A stretch of DNA of 61,692 nucleotides from Actinacidiphila acidipaludis (GCF_019890725.1 NZ_JAINZZ010000048.1:1-61692), one strand, 5' to 3'; shown: positions 33,871 through 43,081, counted from the stretch's first letter. A program made the numbers and translations. The notes: generated by a model not told the origin, from the sequence alone.

Positions 33871-35157
33871 GTGCCGCCCGCTCCGTACTCCGTGTCGGTC
33901 TCGATCATGGCCCACCCGTCGCGAGCGGCCCGGGCCGAACGGTTGCGCGCCCGCTTCTCGGTGTTCCCCGCGCGGGTCTGCTACGACCCCGAGCCGGACG
34001 GCGAACCGTCGACCGTCAGAACCGCCCGCCTCGCCTGGCAGCCCTGGGACCCCTCGGCCACCCACCATCTCGTCCTCCAGGACGACGTGACGCCGACCGA
34101 CGACTTCGAAGCCACACTGCTGGAGGTCGTCGGGCACGAACCGGCCGCCGCGCTCGGCCTGTTCTGCGAGTGGGGGTCGTACTCCTCCTACGCGGTGCGG
34201 CTGGCGCTGCTGTCCGGGCACGCGTGGACCGAGAGCGTCGACAGCTACTTCCCCACCGTGGCGGGGCTCCTGCCCCGCGAGGCCGCCGCCGGGCTCGCCG
34301 CCCACCTGGCGTCGAGGGGCGCCGACGCCATCGACGACGTGGCCGTCTTCTCCTACCTCACCGACGCCGCGCGGCTGCGGGTCCTGCTGACGATCCCCCA
34401 ACTCGTCCAGCACGACGGCGATGTCAGCCTGATCGGCAACGACGGGCACGGAGTGCGGCGGTCCACGCTGCTCGCGCCGGAGCTCGCCCGCGACGGGGAG
34501 TGGTGGCGGCGGCCACGGCTGGAGGGGATTCGCCGGATCGCGGTGCTGAACTTCGCCCACGACGAGCCGCTCGCGCTGGACCGGTGGCGGCCCGGCTGCG
34601 GCCGGGGCGAGAAACGCGAACTGGGCGAGGGCTTCGCGGACACCGTGACGCGGGAGGAGATCGCCGCGGTGTGGCGGCCCGTCCTCGCCTCCGTGCGGGG
34701 CGCGACGGAGCCGGACGACCGGTTCGCCCGCCGGTTCCGCCGGCTGGTGGAGGTGGCCGCGTACACGGTGCTGTCCGCCGCGTCGCTCCCCGGCACGCCG
34801 GCCGGGGCCGTCGCCGACCCTGACGGGGACCCGGACTGGCAGCGGCGGCTGCGCGACCGTGCGCTGGCCACCTGGGTGCCGGGAGTGCTGCGGCTGGATG
34901 CGGGGCTGCGCGACGCGGCGGCTCTCGACCGGGCGACCGACACCCTCGCCGGGGCGGTGGACGCGGTGCTGACTGCCTGCCGCAAGCAGGTGCTGCCGCC
35001 CCTGGACGTCCGGCGGTCCGTACCCGGCGCGCCGATCCACGCGGCAGGAGGGGCGGGACGCGCGGACGCCGGATCCGGAGGGCCGGGCAACGGAGACACG
35101 GGATCCGGAGGGCCGGGCAACGGAGACGCGGGATCCGGAGAGGCGGGACGCGGATGA
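33871..35157 (+). CDS. GT-A-like glycosyltransferase-type protein, paralogue 2, with repeat tail
   Basis: A 428-residue paralogue of the preceding protein: VSVSIMAHPSRAARAERL, CYDPEPDGEP, THHLVLQDDVTPTDDF, LTIPQLVQHDGDVSLIGNDGHGVRRS and a similar C-terminal helical part (ALATWVPGVLRLDAGL). It starts at GTG 33871, five bases after its neighbour's stop, and overlaps the ABC gene by ATGA. It ends in an added Gly-rich tail made of in-frame 10-residue repeats (GSGGPGNGD[TA]). Tandem duplication followed by divergence suggests two related transfer steps or a heterodimer. The function is unknown. Confidence 0.6.
   Translation: MPPAPYSVSVSIMAHPSRAARAERLRARFSVFPARVCYDPEPDGEPSTVRTARLAWQPWDPSATHHLVLQDDVTPTDDFEATLLEVVGHEPAAALGLFCEWGSYSSYAVRLALLSGHAWTESVDSYFPTVAGLLPREAAAGLAAHLASRGADAIDDVAVFSYLTDAARLRVLLTIPQLVQHDGDVSLIGNDGHGVRRSTLLAPELARDGEWWRRPRLEGIRRIAVLNFAHDEPLALDRWRPGCGRGEKRELGEGFADTVTREEIAAVWRPVLASVRGATEPDDRFARRFRRLVEVAAYTVLSAASLPGTPAGAVADPDGDPDWQRRLRDRALATWVPGVLRLDAGLRDAAALDRATDTLAGAVDAVLTACRKQVLPPLDVRRSVPGAPIHAAGGAGRADAGSGGPGNGDTGSGGPGNGDAGSGEAGRG
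35071..35153 (+). repeat. 30-bp tandem direct repeat at the 3' end of paralogue 2
   Basis: Two nearly identical 30-base units (35071-35100 and 35101-35130, each beginning GGATCCGGAGGGCCGGGCAA) are followed by a partial third. The period is a multiple of three, so the repeats encode the Gly-rich tail. Copy number is likely to vary between strains. Confidence 0.85.
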
Positions 35158-37157
35158 GCACGGTGTGCACGGGCCCTGCGGGCACGGACCGGGAACCCGG
35201 CAGACGGACGCGCACGGCCGGCGCGTCGGCGGCCCGCCGGTGGTGCGCCGCCCGCACCACCGCCGCCCGCCAACTGCTGTTCCTCACACGCCAGGCACAC
35301 CCCGCCGACATCGCCGCGGCGCTGGTCCTGCACCTCGTGGCGGGGCTGGTCCCGATCGCGTTCATCGTCACGTCCAGCCGCGCCATTCCGGCGGTCCGCT
35401 CCGACGACGTTTCGGCGGTCGCCCTGTGGCTCGGCCTGACCGGGCTGGCCGTCGTCGTGCTGCAGATCGTCTCGCCGCTGCAGATGATGGTCGCGCACCG
35501 CGTCCAGGCCGAGGTCGACGCGTACTGCTCGCGGCGCCTCTTCGCCGACGCGCTGGACGTCGCCGCCCTGCGCGACCTTGAGGCGCCCGCGGTGGCGGAC
35601 GGTCTCGCGGAGGCGACGCAGTCCCTGAACAACGAGAGCCAAACGCCGGGCGGGGCCGTCGACGGCGCGCTGGCGCTCATGCCGCGCTATGTGCAACTGG
35701 CGGGCGCCGTCGTGATCATCGCGGTCCAGGGCAGCGGGATCGCGGCCGTCCTCGCGCTGGTCATCGCGCTGACGAACCGGCTCGGTCAGACCCGGGCCTA
35801 CTCCCTGTGGGTGGCGGCCTACCAGGCCATGGCCGGTGAACGCCGCCGCATGGCGTACCTGCGCGACATGGTGTCGCACCCCAAGGTGTCGCGCGACATC
35901 CGCGTGCTCCGCATCCGTTCCTGGCTCCAGGGCCGCTACTCGGCCGACTCCGACGCCTACCTGGGGACCTTGTGGCGGGCGCGGCGGCGGATCAGCGGCC
36001 GCTCCTTCGTCGTCTACGCGGTCGTCACGCTGGTGGCGGGCACCGGCCTGGTCACCCTGGCGATCGTCGACCCGGTGCTCGCCGGGACGCTGTCGCTGGG
36101 CTCGCTGAGCATGCTGCTGCAGGCGGTGATGCTCTGTACGGCCTTCGGCGTGATCTTCCCCGAGTCCGACAGCAAGCTGCAGTTCGGGCGCACCACCTGG
36201 CAGGCGATCACCGGGGTCGAGGCGATCACGGGGGCCGTCCGGGCGAGCGGCACAGGCCGGATGGGGCGCGTGCCCCAGGGCGTCGGATCGCCCGGCGCGG
36301 GGGCGGTGCTCGTGCGGCCCCGGCAGCCGCCGCCCGCGGACGTGAGCCACGCAGGCGCCGCCGGTAGGAGCGGCGGAGCGGCGGCGGACACCGGCGACCT
36401 CATCACGGTGAGCGGCCTGCATTACCGCTACGACGACTCCCGTCCCGTGCTCCGCGGCATCGACCTGCGGCTGCGTCAGGGCACCTCGACCGCGGTGATC
36501 GGCTCCAACGGCGCCGGCAAGTCGACGCTGGTGAAACTGCTGACCGGCCTCTACCTGCCCGACGAAGGACGGATCCGGGTCGGGGGCGAGCCGCTGACGC
36601 CCTCGGCCGTCGCCGGGTGGCAGCGGAGCACCGCGGTGCTCTTCCAGGACTTCGTGCGGTACCGGCTGACGGTCAGGGAGAACGTCGCGATGCAGTCGGT
36701 GGCCCACCTCGACGACTCCGCCGGCATCCGCGAGGTGCTGGAACGGGTCGGGCTGGGCACGCGCATCGGCGAGCTCGCCCGCGGGATCGACACGCCGCTG
36801 TCCCGGCTCGTCACCGACGGCACCGACCTGTCGGGCGGCCAGTGGCAGCGTCTGGCGCTGGCGCGCGTGCTGTTCGCCGTCCACCACGGCGCGCGTTTCC
36901 TCGTCCTCGACGAGCCGACCGCCCAGCTCGACGCGCGCGGCGAGGCGGAGTTCTACGAGGACTTCCTCGCGCTCACCCGCGGGGTGACGAGCCTGGTCAT
37001 CTCGCACCGGTTCTCCTCGGTGCGGCGCGCGCACACCATCGCCTCCCTGGAACACGGGCGGATCACCGAACGCGGCACCCACGAGGAACTGGTGGCGCGG
37101 GGCGGGACGTACGAGCGGCTCTTCCGGACCCAGTCGACGAGGTACACGGACGAATGA
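35154..37157 (+). CDS. ABC exporter (membrane domain fused to ATPase) 1
   Basis: A 667-residue half-transporter with an N-terminal membrane domain (several hydrophobic helices between about residues 45 and 350) and a C-terminal ATPase. Walker A GSNGAGKST starts near residue 450, the signature LSGGQWQ near 559, Walker B is FLVLDEPTAQLD, and the H-loop is LVISHRFSS; all are canonical. ATG 35154 overlaps the previous stop (ATGA). It ends with another ATGA overlap into a second half-transporter, so the two are translationally coupled and probably form a heterodimer exporting the phosphonate product or a lipid-linked form of it. Confidence 0.88.
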   Translation: MSTVCTGPAGTDREPGRRTRTAGASAARRWCAARTTAARQLLFLTRQAHPADIAAALVLHLVAGLVPIAFIVTSSRAIPAVRSDDVSAVALWLGLTGLAVVVLQIVSPLQMMVAHRVQAEVDAYCSRRLFADALDVAALRDLEAPAVADGLAEATQSLNNESQTPGGAVDGALALMPRYVQLAGAVVIIAVQGSGIAAVLALVIALTNRLGQTRAYSLWVAAYQAMAGERRRMAYLRDMVSHPKVSRDIRVLRIRSWLQGRYSADSDAYLGTLWRARRRISGRSFVVYAVVTLVAGTGLVTLAIVDPVLAGTLSLGSLSMLLQAVMLCTAFGVIFPESDSKLQFGRTTWQAITGVEAITGAVRASGTGRMGRVPQGVGSPGAGAVLVRPRQPPPADVSHAGAAGRSGGAAADTGDLITVSGLHYRYDDSRPVLRGIDLRLRQGTSTAVIGSNGAGKSTLVKLLTGLYLPDEGRIRVGGEPLTPSAVAGWQRSTAVLFQDFVRYRLTVRENVAMQSVAHLDDSAGIREVLERVGLGTRIGELARGIDTPLSRLVTDGTDLSGGQWQRLALARVLFAVHHGARFLVLDEPTAQLDARGEAEFYEDFLALTRGVTSLVISHRFSSVRRAHTIASLEHGRITERGTHEELVARGGTYERLFRTQSTRYTDE

Positions 37158-39046
37158 CCCAGACTCTGAGGGCGCTTCTCTACCTCGGCCGCCTGTCGTG
37201 GCGCACCGACCGCTTCCGTCTGCTGCTGGGCGGCGGCCTGCTCCTCCTCGGCACCCTGTGCTCGCCGCTGGTGGCGCTGGTGTCACGGATCTTCGTGGAG
37301 TCGCTCGGCTCACCGGACCGGGCGGTGATCGTCGGACTCGCCCTGGGGCTGGTGGCCGCGCTGGTCGGCCAGTTGATGCTGGGGCACTTCGCACACCTGT
37401 GGTACTTCGAGCTGGGTGAACGCGACGAGGCCGCGCTCAACCACCACTTGGCGGGGATCGTCACCGACGATCTGGGCCTGGAGGAGGTCGATAGCCCCGC
37501 GACCGCCGATCTGCTCGACAGGGCCCGCATGGACATCGTGCGGACCCGGGCCACCGTGGCGGCCGGGCTGACGCTGACCGCTTCGTGCGCGCAACTCCTC
37601 ATGACCGCAGTGCTGTTGTCGACCGTGTCGCCCGCGCTGCTCGTCCTCCCGTTCACCGCCGCCGTACCGGTGCTCCTGACGAACTGGGCCGAACGGCCCC
37701 TGCGCGAGGCCCAGTCCGGCGCCACCCCGGCCCGCAGACGGCTGGCGCACCTGCACGAGCTGGTGTCGTCGCCCGCGAGCCAGAAGGAGATCCGGCTGGG
37801 CGGCGGCGCGGCCCATCTGGCCCGGCTGCACGCCGGGACGCACGAGGAGATCCTGCGGTCGATGAACCGCGCCCACGCGCGGGTCGCGGTACGGCGGGTC
37901 ATCGGGCAGCTTCCCTTCACCCTGACGTTCGCGGCGGCCATGGCCGTCGTGGTCTGGCTGTCCCACCGGGGTGCGGTCGGAGTCGGCGGAGTCGTGCTGA
38001 CGCTGCTGCTCGCCCCTCAGGTCTCCCAGCAGGTCACGGCCCTGCTGCAGAGCCTCGGCACGGTCGGCGCGGCGGCCCAGGGGCTGTGCGAGCTGCAGGA
38101 ACTGGAGGCCGCGGTGGCTCGGCGGCGATCGGCGGACCGCGGCGGGCCGGGCGACGAGAGCACGGCGGCGGCCGCCTCGGGCACGGGCCACGCGGGGACG
38201 CCGCATGGGGCACCCGACCGTGCCGACGGGCGGCCGGACGCGATGCCGGCTCACGCCAGAGTGCCGGACCGACTCGCCGACGGCATACGGCTGGAGAACC
38301 TCGGTTACACCTATCCCGGCGCTGCGGGACCCGTCCTGCGCGGTCTCGACCTGGCCGTGCCGGCGGGCAGTTCGGTGGCCGTGGTCGGGGAGAACGGCGC
38401 GGGCAAGAGCACGCTGGTCAAGCTGCTGCACGGCCTCTACCCGCCCGGCACCGGGCGGATCCTGCTGGACGGCGCCGACCTCGCGGACACCCGTCCGCGG
38501 GAGTGGTTCGCCGCGACGTCCGCGCTCTTCCAGGACTTCGAGCACTTCGACTTCCGGCTCGGCGAGAGCATCGGCATCGGCGACGTCCCCCACGTCGACG
38601 ACGGCGACCGGATCGGTGCGGCGGTCCGCCGGGCGGGAGCCGAGTCCGTGGTGCGGCGCGTGGGTTCGCTCGACGGTCACGTGGGCCGGCGCTACACCGA
38701 CGGCACCGAACTCTCCGGCGGGCAGTGGCAGTCGCTGGCCTTCGCCCGCACCCTCATGAAGCGCAGGCCGCTGGTCCTCTCGCTGGACGAACCTGCCCAC
38801 TCCCTCGACCCGGTGGCCGAACAGCGGCTGCAGGACGCCTACGAGGAGACCGCCCGCAGCTACGCGCACACGTCCGGCGCGGTGACGTTCTATGTGACGC
38901 ACCGATTGTCCACGGTGAAGTCCGCGGACTTCGTGCTGGTGCTGCGCGACGGCCGCGTCGAGGCGTTCGGCCCGCACAACGAACTCCTGTCGGCCGGCGG
39001 GTACTACGCGGAGCTGTTCCGGATGCAGGCCAGGGCGTACGCCTGA
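37154..39046 (+). CDS. ABC exporter (membrane domain fused to ATPase) 2
   Basis: A 630-residue half-transporter with the same layout as its upstream neighbour: an N-terminal membrane domain (first helix RLLLGGGLLLLGTLCSPLVALVS) and a C-terminal ATPase with Walker A GENGAGKST (from residue 412), signature LSGGQWQ (520), Walker B LVLSLDEPAHSLD and H-loop TFYVTHRLST. Both ATP sites of the pair look active. A linker of about 45 residues rich in Ala, Gly and Asp joins the domains. Start ATG 37154 overlaps the preceding stop by four bases. It is the last gene of the phosphonate cluster; 213 bases without a gene follow. Confidence 0.88.
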   Translation: MTQTLRALLYLGRLSWRTDRFRLLLGGGLLLLGTLCSPLVALVSRIFVESLGSPDRAVIVGLALGLVAALVGQLMLGHFAHLWYFELGERDEAALNHHLAGIVTDDLGLEEVDSPATADLLDRARMDIVRTRATVAAGLTLTASCAQLLMTAVLLSTVSPALLVLPFTAAVPVLLTNWAERPLREAQSGATPARRRLAHLHELVSSPASQKEIRLGGGAAHLARLHAGTHEEILRSMNRAHARVAVRRVIGQLPFTLTFAAAMAVVVWLSHRGAVGVGGVVLTLLLAPQVSQQVTALLQSLGTVGAAAQGLCELQELEAAVARRRSADRGGPGDESTAAAASGTGHAGTPHGAPDRADGRPDAMPAHARVPDRLADGIRLENLGYTYPGAAGPVLRGLDLAVPAGSSVAVVGENGAGKSTLVKLLHGLYPPGTGRILLDGADLADTRPREWFAATSALFQDFEHFDFRLGESIGIGDVPHVDDGDRIGAAVRRAGAESVVRRVGSLDGHVGRRYTDGTELSGGQWQSLAFARTLMKRRPLVLSLDEPAHSLDPVAEQRLQDAYEETARSYAHTSGAVTFYVTHRLSTVKSADFVLVLRDGRVEAFGPHNELLSAGGYYAELFRMQARAYA

Positions 39047-39259
39047 CGCGCCCGGCGACACCGCCGTCGCGCGGACGGGCAGCGCTGCCGGCACCGCTTC
39101 TGACACTCCGACAACTTGCGCAGCAGTGGGGGCGGAAGGTCACTCCGGGAGTACGATCAGCGACCGCCATCTCGTTGATCGTCCGCCCGGAGGCCGCGAA
39201 CCACCCCCACCGCACGTCCGGCTGCGGCGATCACGCCCCGACTCCCGTATAGGAGAGGC

Positions 39260-41104
39260 ATGCCAGAGCGGACACCACCCAGCAGTGCGGCCACCGCGAC
39301 CCGGTGGCGCACGGTTCCGGGCCGCGCCCGGCCCGCAGGCACCGCCGTCCGCGGACTGCGGCGCGCCGCGCGCACCGTGCTCACGGTCGGCGCGGTGCTG
39401 GCCGCCGCCACGACCGCGCTGACCGTCGCGCCCGCCTCGGCGGCGCCCGCGGCTTCCGGACCGGCCACGACGGCACCGTCGTACGTCGAGACCGGCTACC
39501 AGGACCCGGTCACCGCACTGCCGCCGGTCAGCCGGCCGCCCACGCCGCACTGCTCGGTCACGGTGATGCGGCACGACTTCGCCAACTCCTACGGCCAGCC
39601 GTACACCGGCACGGTGACCCCGCCGGCCGACTGCCCCGGGCCGTGGGCCAAGGTCGTCCTCACCTGGTCGGGCAGCGTCGCCGGGCGCCAGTACGACCGG
39701 CTGGCCGGTGTGTGGATCGGCGGCGCGGAGGTCCTGCGGACCAGCACGCCGGAGCCCGACGACGACGGCATCACCTGGCACGTCGACAAGGACATCACGT
39801 CCTTCGCGCCCCTGCTGCGCGGTCCGCAGCCGCTCGTCGCGGACCTCGGCAACATCGTCAACAGCACGTACACCGGCGTCTACCACATGACGCTGACGCT
39901 CACCTACTACCAGGCCGACCGGCGGCATCCGGCGCCGGCCGTGGCCGATCAGGTGCTGCCGCTGTCCGACGACTCCTCGCCCGGCTGGTACAGCCTGTCC
40001 CCCGGCCAGTCGGCGACGAAGAGCGTGGTCTTCCCGCGCAATCTGACGCACGCCCGCCTGGAGGTGTACGCCCGCGGCGGCGGCTGCGACGAGCAGTGGT
40101 TCGACGCGGTGCCCGGTGACCTCGCCTCCCAGTACCCCGACTACCTCTGCGGCGGCGGTCCCTACCGCGAGGTGCAGGTGTCGGTGGACGGCCGGCCCGC
40201 GGGACTGGCCCAGCCGTATCCCGTGGTGTACTCCGGCGGCATCGTGCCCACGCTGTGGCGGCCGATACCCGCGATCGACCAGTTCCTCACGCTGCCCTAC
40301 GACATCGACCTGACGCCGTTCGCGGGCCTGCTCGTCGACGGCCGTCCGCACGCGATCACCCTGACGCCCTACGGCGCCGCCGACACCTGGACGGTGGACG
40401 GCACGCTCTTCCTGGACACCGACGACCACGCGGCCACCACCTCGGGCGCCCTGACCGGCGACACGCTGACTCTGGACCCGGGCGTGTCGACGACCGAGCA
40501 GCCCAAGGCCGGCGGGGCGACCGTCCATGTGGCCGCCACCCGTGACTGGTTCACCGAGGGGTACCTGGACACCTCCGCGGGCCGGATCACCACCCGGGTG
40601 CAGCAGCAGGTCGCCTACCGCAACGACGACGTGGTCTCCGACGGCGGGCAGCAGCAGGTGGTCGCGCAGCGCGACTCGGGGGCGACGACCGTGACCACGA
40701 CCACCGCGCCCCGGCACGGTTCGGGCCACGGCTTCGTACGGGCGGAACACCACGCCTGGTCGTACCCGATCGACGTCGACATGTCGATTCCGGTCTACAC
40801 CGACGGCAACAACTACGACCTGCGCGGCTCGGTCCGCCAGCAGCGGGTGCTCAGCGACGGCACCCGCAACGGCCCTGCGGGGCCGTGGAGCACCGTCGCA
40901 CTGACGGACGACACGGTGCGGGCCACGGGGGTGCTGGCGCGGAGCGGCGGAACGGTGGTGTCGGCTGACGGCTCCGCGAGTGAGAGGTATGTCGGTACGA
41001 CGGATGCGGGGGTGTGTTACTCCCGTGAGGTCAGCGCTGAGCACGGCTGGGTGACGGCGGACTCGCGGCAGCCTTGCGGGGTGCCTGGAGCAGCCCAGCG
41101 GTAA
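39260..41104 (+). CDS. Secreted PNGase A-like peptide-N-glycosidase
   Basis: A 614-residue protein with a long basic N-terminus and signal (RTVLTVGAVLAAATTALTVAPASAAPA). The mature part fits the peptide-N4-(N-acetyl-beta-glucosaminyl)asparagine amidase A family: VTVMRHDFANSYGQPYTGTV, LTWSGSVAGRQYDRLAGVWI, ARGGGCDEQWFDAVP, PYREVQVSVDGRPAGLAQPYPVVYSGGI and WRPIPAIDQFLTLPYDIDLTPF. Family members remove N-glycans from glycoproteins. It is expected outside the cell, fits the glycan-degrading theme of this window, and is probably unrelated to the phosphonate genes despite adjacency. ATG 39260 has AGGAGAGG upstream. Confidence 0.8.
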   Translation: MPERTPPSSAATATRWRTVPGRARPAGTAVRGLRRAARTVLTVGAVLAAATTALTVAPASAAPAASGPATTAPSYVETGYQDPVTALPPVSRPPTPHCSVTVMRHDFANSYGQPYTGTVTPPADCPGPWAKVVLTWSGSVAGRQYDRLAGVWIGGAEVLRTSTPEPDDDGITWHVDKDITSFAPLLRGPQPLVADLGNIVNSTYTGVYHMTLTLTYYQADRRHPAPAVADQVLPLSDDSSPGWYSLSPGQSATKSVVFPRNLTHARLEVYARGGGCDEQWFDAVPGDLASQYPDYLCGGGPYREVQVSVDGRPAGLAQPYPVVYSGGIVPTLWRPIPAIDQFLTLPYDIDLTPFAGLLVDGRPHAITLTPYGAADTWTVDGTLFLDTDDHAATTSGALTGDTLTLDPGVSTTEQPKAGGATVHVAATRDWFTEGYLDTSAGRITTRVQQQVAYRNDDVVSDGGQQQVVAQRDSGATTVTTTTAPRHGSGHGFVRAEHHAWSYPIDVDMSIPVYTDGNNYDLRGSVRQQRVLSDGTRNGPAGPWSTVALTDDTVRATGVLARSGGTVVSADGSASERYVGTTDAGVCYSREVSAEHGWVTADSRQPCGVPGAAQR

Positions 41105-41206
41105 CGGTCGTCCCCAACGACCTGTCGCCCCTCGCCGGGCCGGTCCCCCACCCACGGGTCCGGCCCGCCGCGTGGGCCGCCCTCTTTCGGGCTCCGCCCT
41201 GCCCCT

Positions 41207-41286
41207 TGCGGTGCGTTGCCGACTGCTGCGCCGTCGTGGCTTGGCGCGACAAGCCACAGCCCAGCCGCAGGCGGCAACGCACCGCA
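41207..41286. terminator. Nested inverted repeat between convergent genes
   Basis: Outer arms TGCGGTGCGTTGCC (41207-41220) and GGCAACGCACCGCA (41273-41286) are perfect. Inside them GTGGCTTG (41236-41243) and CAAGCCAC (41250-41257) pair over a six-base loop. It lies between the converging PNGase A-like and GH64 genes and could terminate both. Part of the inner stem recurs near 23152. Confidence 0.6.
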
Positions 41287-41372
41287 GGCAAAGGCCAGGC
41301 ACCCCCGGAGCCGCGAGGTCCACGCGGAGCACCCCGCAGGGATGGACCTCGCCGCCCCAGGGGCACCGCCCC

Positions 41373-42950
41373 TCAGGACAAGGGATCCAGGATCAGACTC
41401 GCCGACGACGGGCTCCCGTCATGCACCAGCGACTCATGGTTCCCCACGTCATCGAACGCGAACGCGTAAGCCCTGCCGTCCCCCATCTGCGCGTGGATCG
41501 CCCGCGCGTACTGGTTGGTCACCGCGTCCTGGTAGAAGTTCGCCGCGGACGTGTCCGGCTGGTTCGGGTTGACCAGCAGGGTCGAACGGTTGAAGCCCGC
41601 GCACAGGGTGCGCGAAATCGGCCCGCGCACCTGGTCGTTCGGCGCGTCCAGCAGCTTGTAGCAGCCGAAGACGCTGTCGGCGTCGGGCTTCTGGAAGCTG
41701 GTGACGACCGCTCCGGAGGAGTTCGTGAAGTTCATGACGTTGCCCGAGACCCGCCCGAAGTACTTGGTGTCGGGCTGGTCCGCGAACGGCGTGACCGTCA
41801 GCGTGGACGACGTGTACTTCTGCCAGACGCGGTTGATGTAGTCGTCCAGCACGCTGTTCGACAACGCGCCGGTCTCGATGCCGTGGCCGGGCGACAGGGC
41901 CCGCAGCACGGACCCGTCGGGGGCGGTCTGGATCAGGCCGGCCCAGCCGCCCGCTTGGCCGCGCAGGTCGTTGAGCACCGCGTTGAAACCACCGGACTTC
42001 AGATGCCCCGTGGTCTGCGTGCCGCTGGGTGACTGGACGCCGACGGCGTAGGGCGCCGAGAACATGTCCACCTGCGTGCTGTTGATCCACAGGCCGCTGT
42101 CGTTCAGCGTGTACTCGGACCAGTTGAAGAGGATGTTGCGGTTGGGGTCGGACGGGTTCTGCACGGCGGGCTGCACCAGGCCGCCGGTCGTCAGCTTGAA
42201 GACCAGCTTCTGCCCGTAGGAGAAGTACACCCGGCCGGAGAACTTCGGGATCCGGATGGTGACCGACTGCCCCGGTCCGGGGCCGGCGATCGACGCGTCG
42301 GGCGCGGGGGTGGGCGGGTTGCCGCCGGCCGGCCACGCGTGGAAGGCGCCGCCCGCGTCGGCCCAGCCCTGCTGCCCGGTCGCCAGCAGCGTGCCCAGGT
42401 CGTAGACGTAGACCGCGCCCGAGCGGCCGGAGTTGTTGGTGACGGTCAGCGGGATGGTGGCCGGCACCGGCCCGCCGCCTCCGCCGCCCGTGGTGGCACC
42501 GGTCGTGCCTCCACTGGTCGAGCCGCCGCCACTGCTCGTACCACCGCTCCCCTGCGTATAGGTGAACTGCGGCGTGTCGTACTGCGGGCCGTTCTTCTCG
42601 TAGGTGAACCAGTACGTCAGCACGGTCCCGGTCGACAACTGGTCGACGGTGCGGGTCCAGGTGGCGCCGTTCAGGGTCATCCGGAAGTTCTGCTGGCCCG
42701 CGCCGTTGACCAGGTAGTGCACGTCCACGTACGCGGCGGGCGTCGTGGGGGTGAAGCTGATGAGGGCCTGGCTGGCGCTGGTCGCGGTGACGCTCTGGGT
42801 GTAGTCGGACGCGGCGGCGGCCTTGGCCGGCAGTGACGTCAGGCCGAGCAGCCCGGCGAGCACCAGTGCGGCGGCGGCGAGCAGGGCGACGAGGCCGCGG
42901 TGGGGGTGCGGCCGCCTCCGGGAGTGGCGCGGAAGTGGGGTTCTGCGCAT
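41373..42950 (-). CDS. Secreted GH64 beta-1,3-glucanase with CBM56
   Basis: A 525-residue protein with a signal peptide (HRGLVALLAAAALVLAGLLGLTSLPAKA). Residues about 48-130 look like a CBM56 glucan-binding module (SDYTQSVTATSASQALISF...YWFTYEKNG), then a Gly/Ser/Thr linker, then a GH64 catalytic domain (PLTVTNNSGRSGAVYVYDLG, RVYFSYGQKLVFK, LFNWSEYTLND, VDMFSAPYAVGV, CAGFNRSTLL, YAFAFDDVGNHESLVHDG). GH64 enzymes release laminaripentaose from fungal and plant beta-1,3-glucan. ATG 42950 has only a weak ribosome site. A CebR-like operator lies upstream. Confidence 0.88.
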   Translation of the reverse strand: MRRTPLPRHSRRRPHPHRGLVALLAAAALVLAGLLGLTSLPAKAAAASDYTQSVTATSASQALISFTPTTPAAYVDVHYLVNGAGQQNFRMTLNGATWTRTVDQLSTGTVLTYWFTYEKNGPQYDTPQFTYTQGSGGTSSGGGSTSGGTTGATTGGGGGGPVPATIPLTVTNNSGRSGAVYVYDLGTLLATGQQGWADAGGAFHAWPAGGNPPTPAPDASIAGPGPGQSVTIRIPKFSGRVYFSYGQKLVFKLTTGGLVQPAVQNPSDPNRNILFNWSEYTLNDSGLWINSTQVDMFSAPYAVGVQSPSGTQTTGHLKSGGFNAVLNDLRGQAGGWAGLIQTAPDGSVLRALSPGHGIETGALSNSVLDDYINRVWQKYTSSTLTVTPFADQPDTKYFGRVSGNVMNFTNSSGAVVTSFQKPDADSVFGCYKLLDAPNDQVRGPISRTLCAGFNRSTLLVNPNQPDTSAANFYQDAVTNQYARAIHAQMGDGRAYAFAFDDVGNHESLVHDGSPSSASLILDPLS

Positions 42951-43081
42951 GGGGGCGATGGTCCCTTCTTCAGTCGGACGGTGAACGGGCGTGGGCGAAG
43001 GGGTGATCCGGGCACTGAGCGCGTACGCCACCGCCGATGGCAGGGTGTTCCTCCTTCCGTGACGCCTTCGAACCATCGACT

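Noticed and set aside
35071..35153. Possible CRISPR-like repeat
   Set aside because: The 30-base units are directly adjacent with no spacers, encode an in-frame tail, and no cas genes are near.
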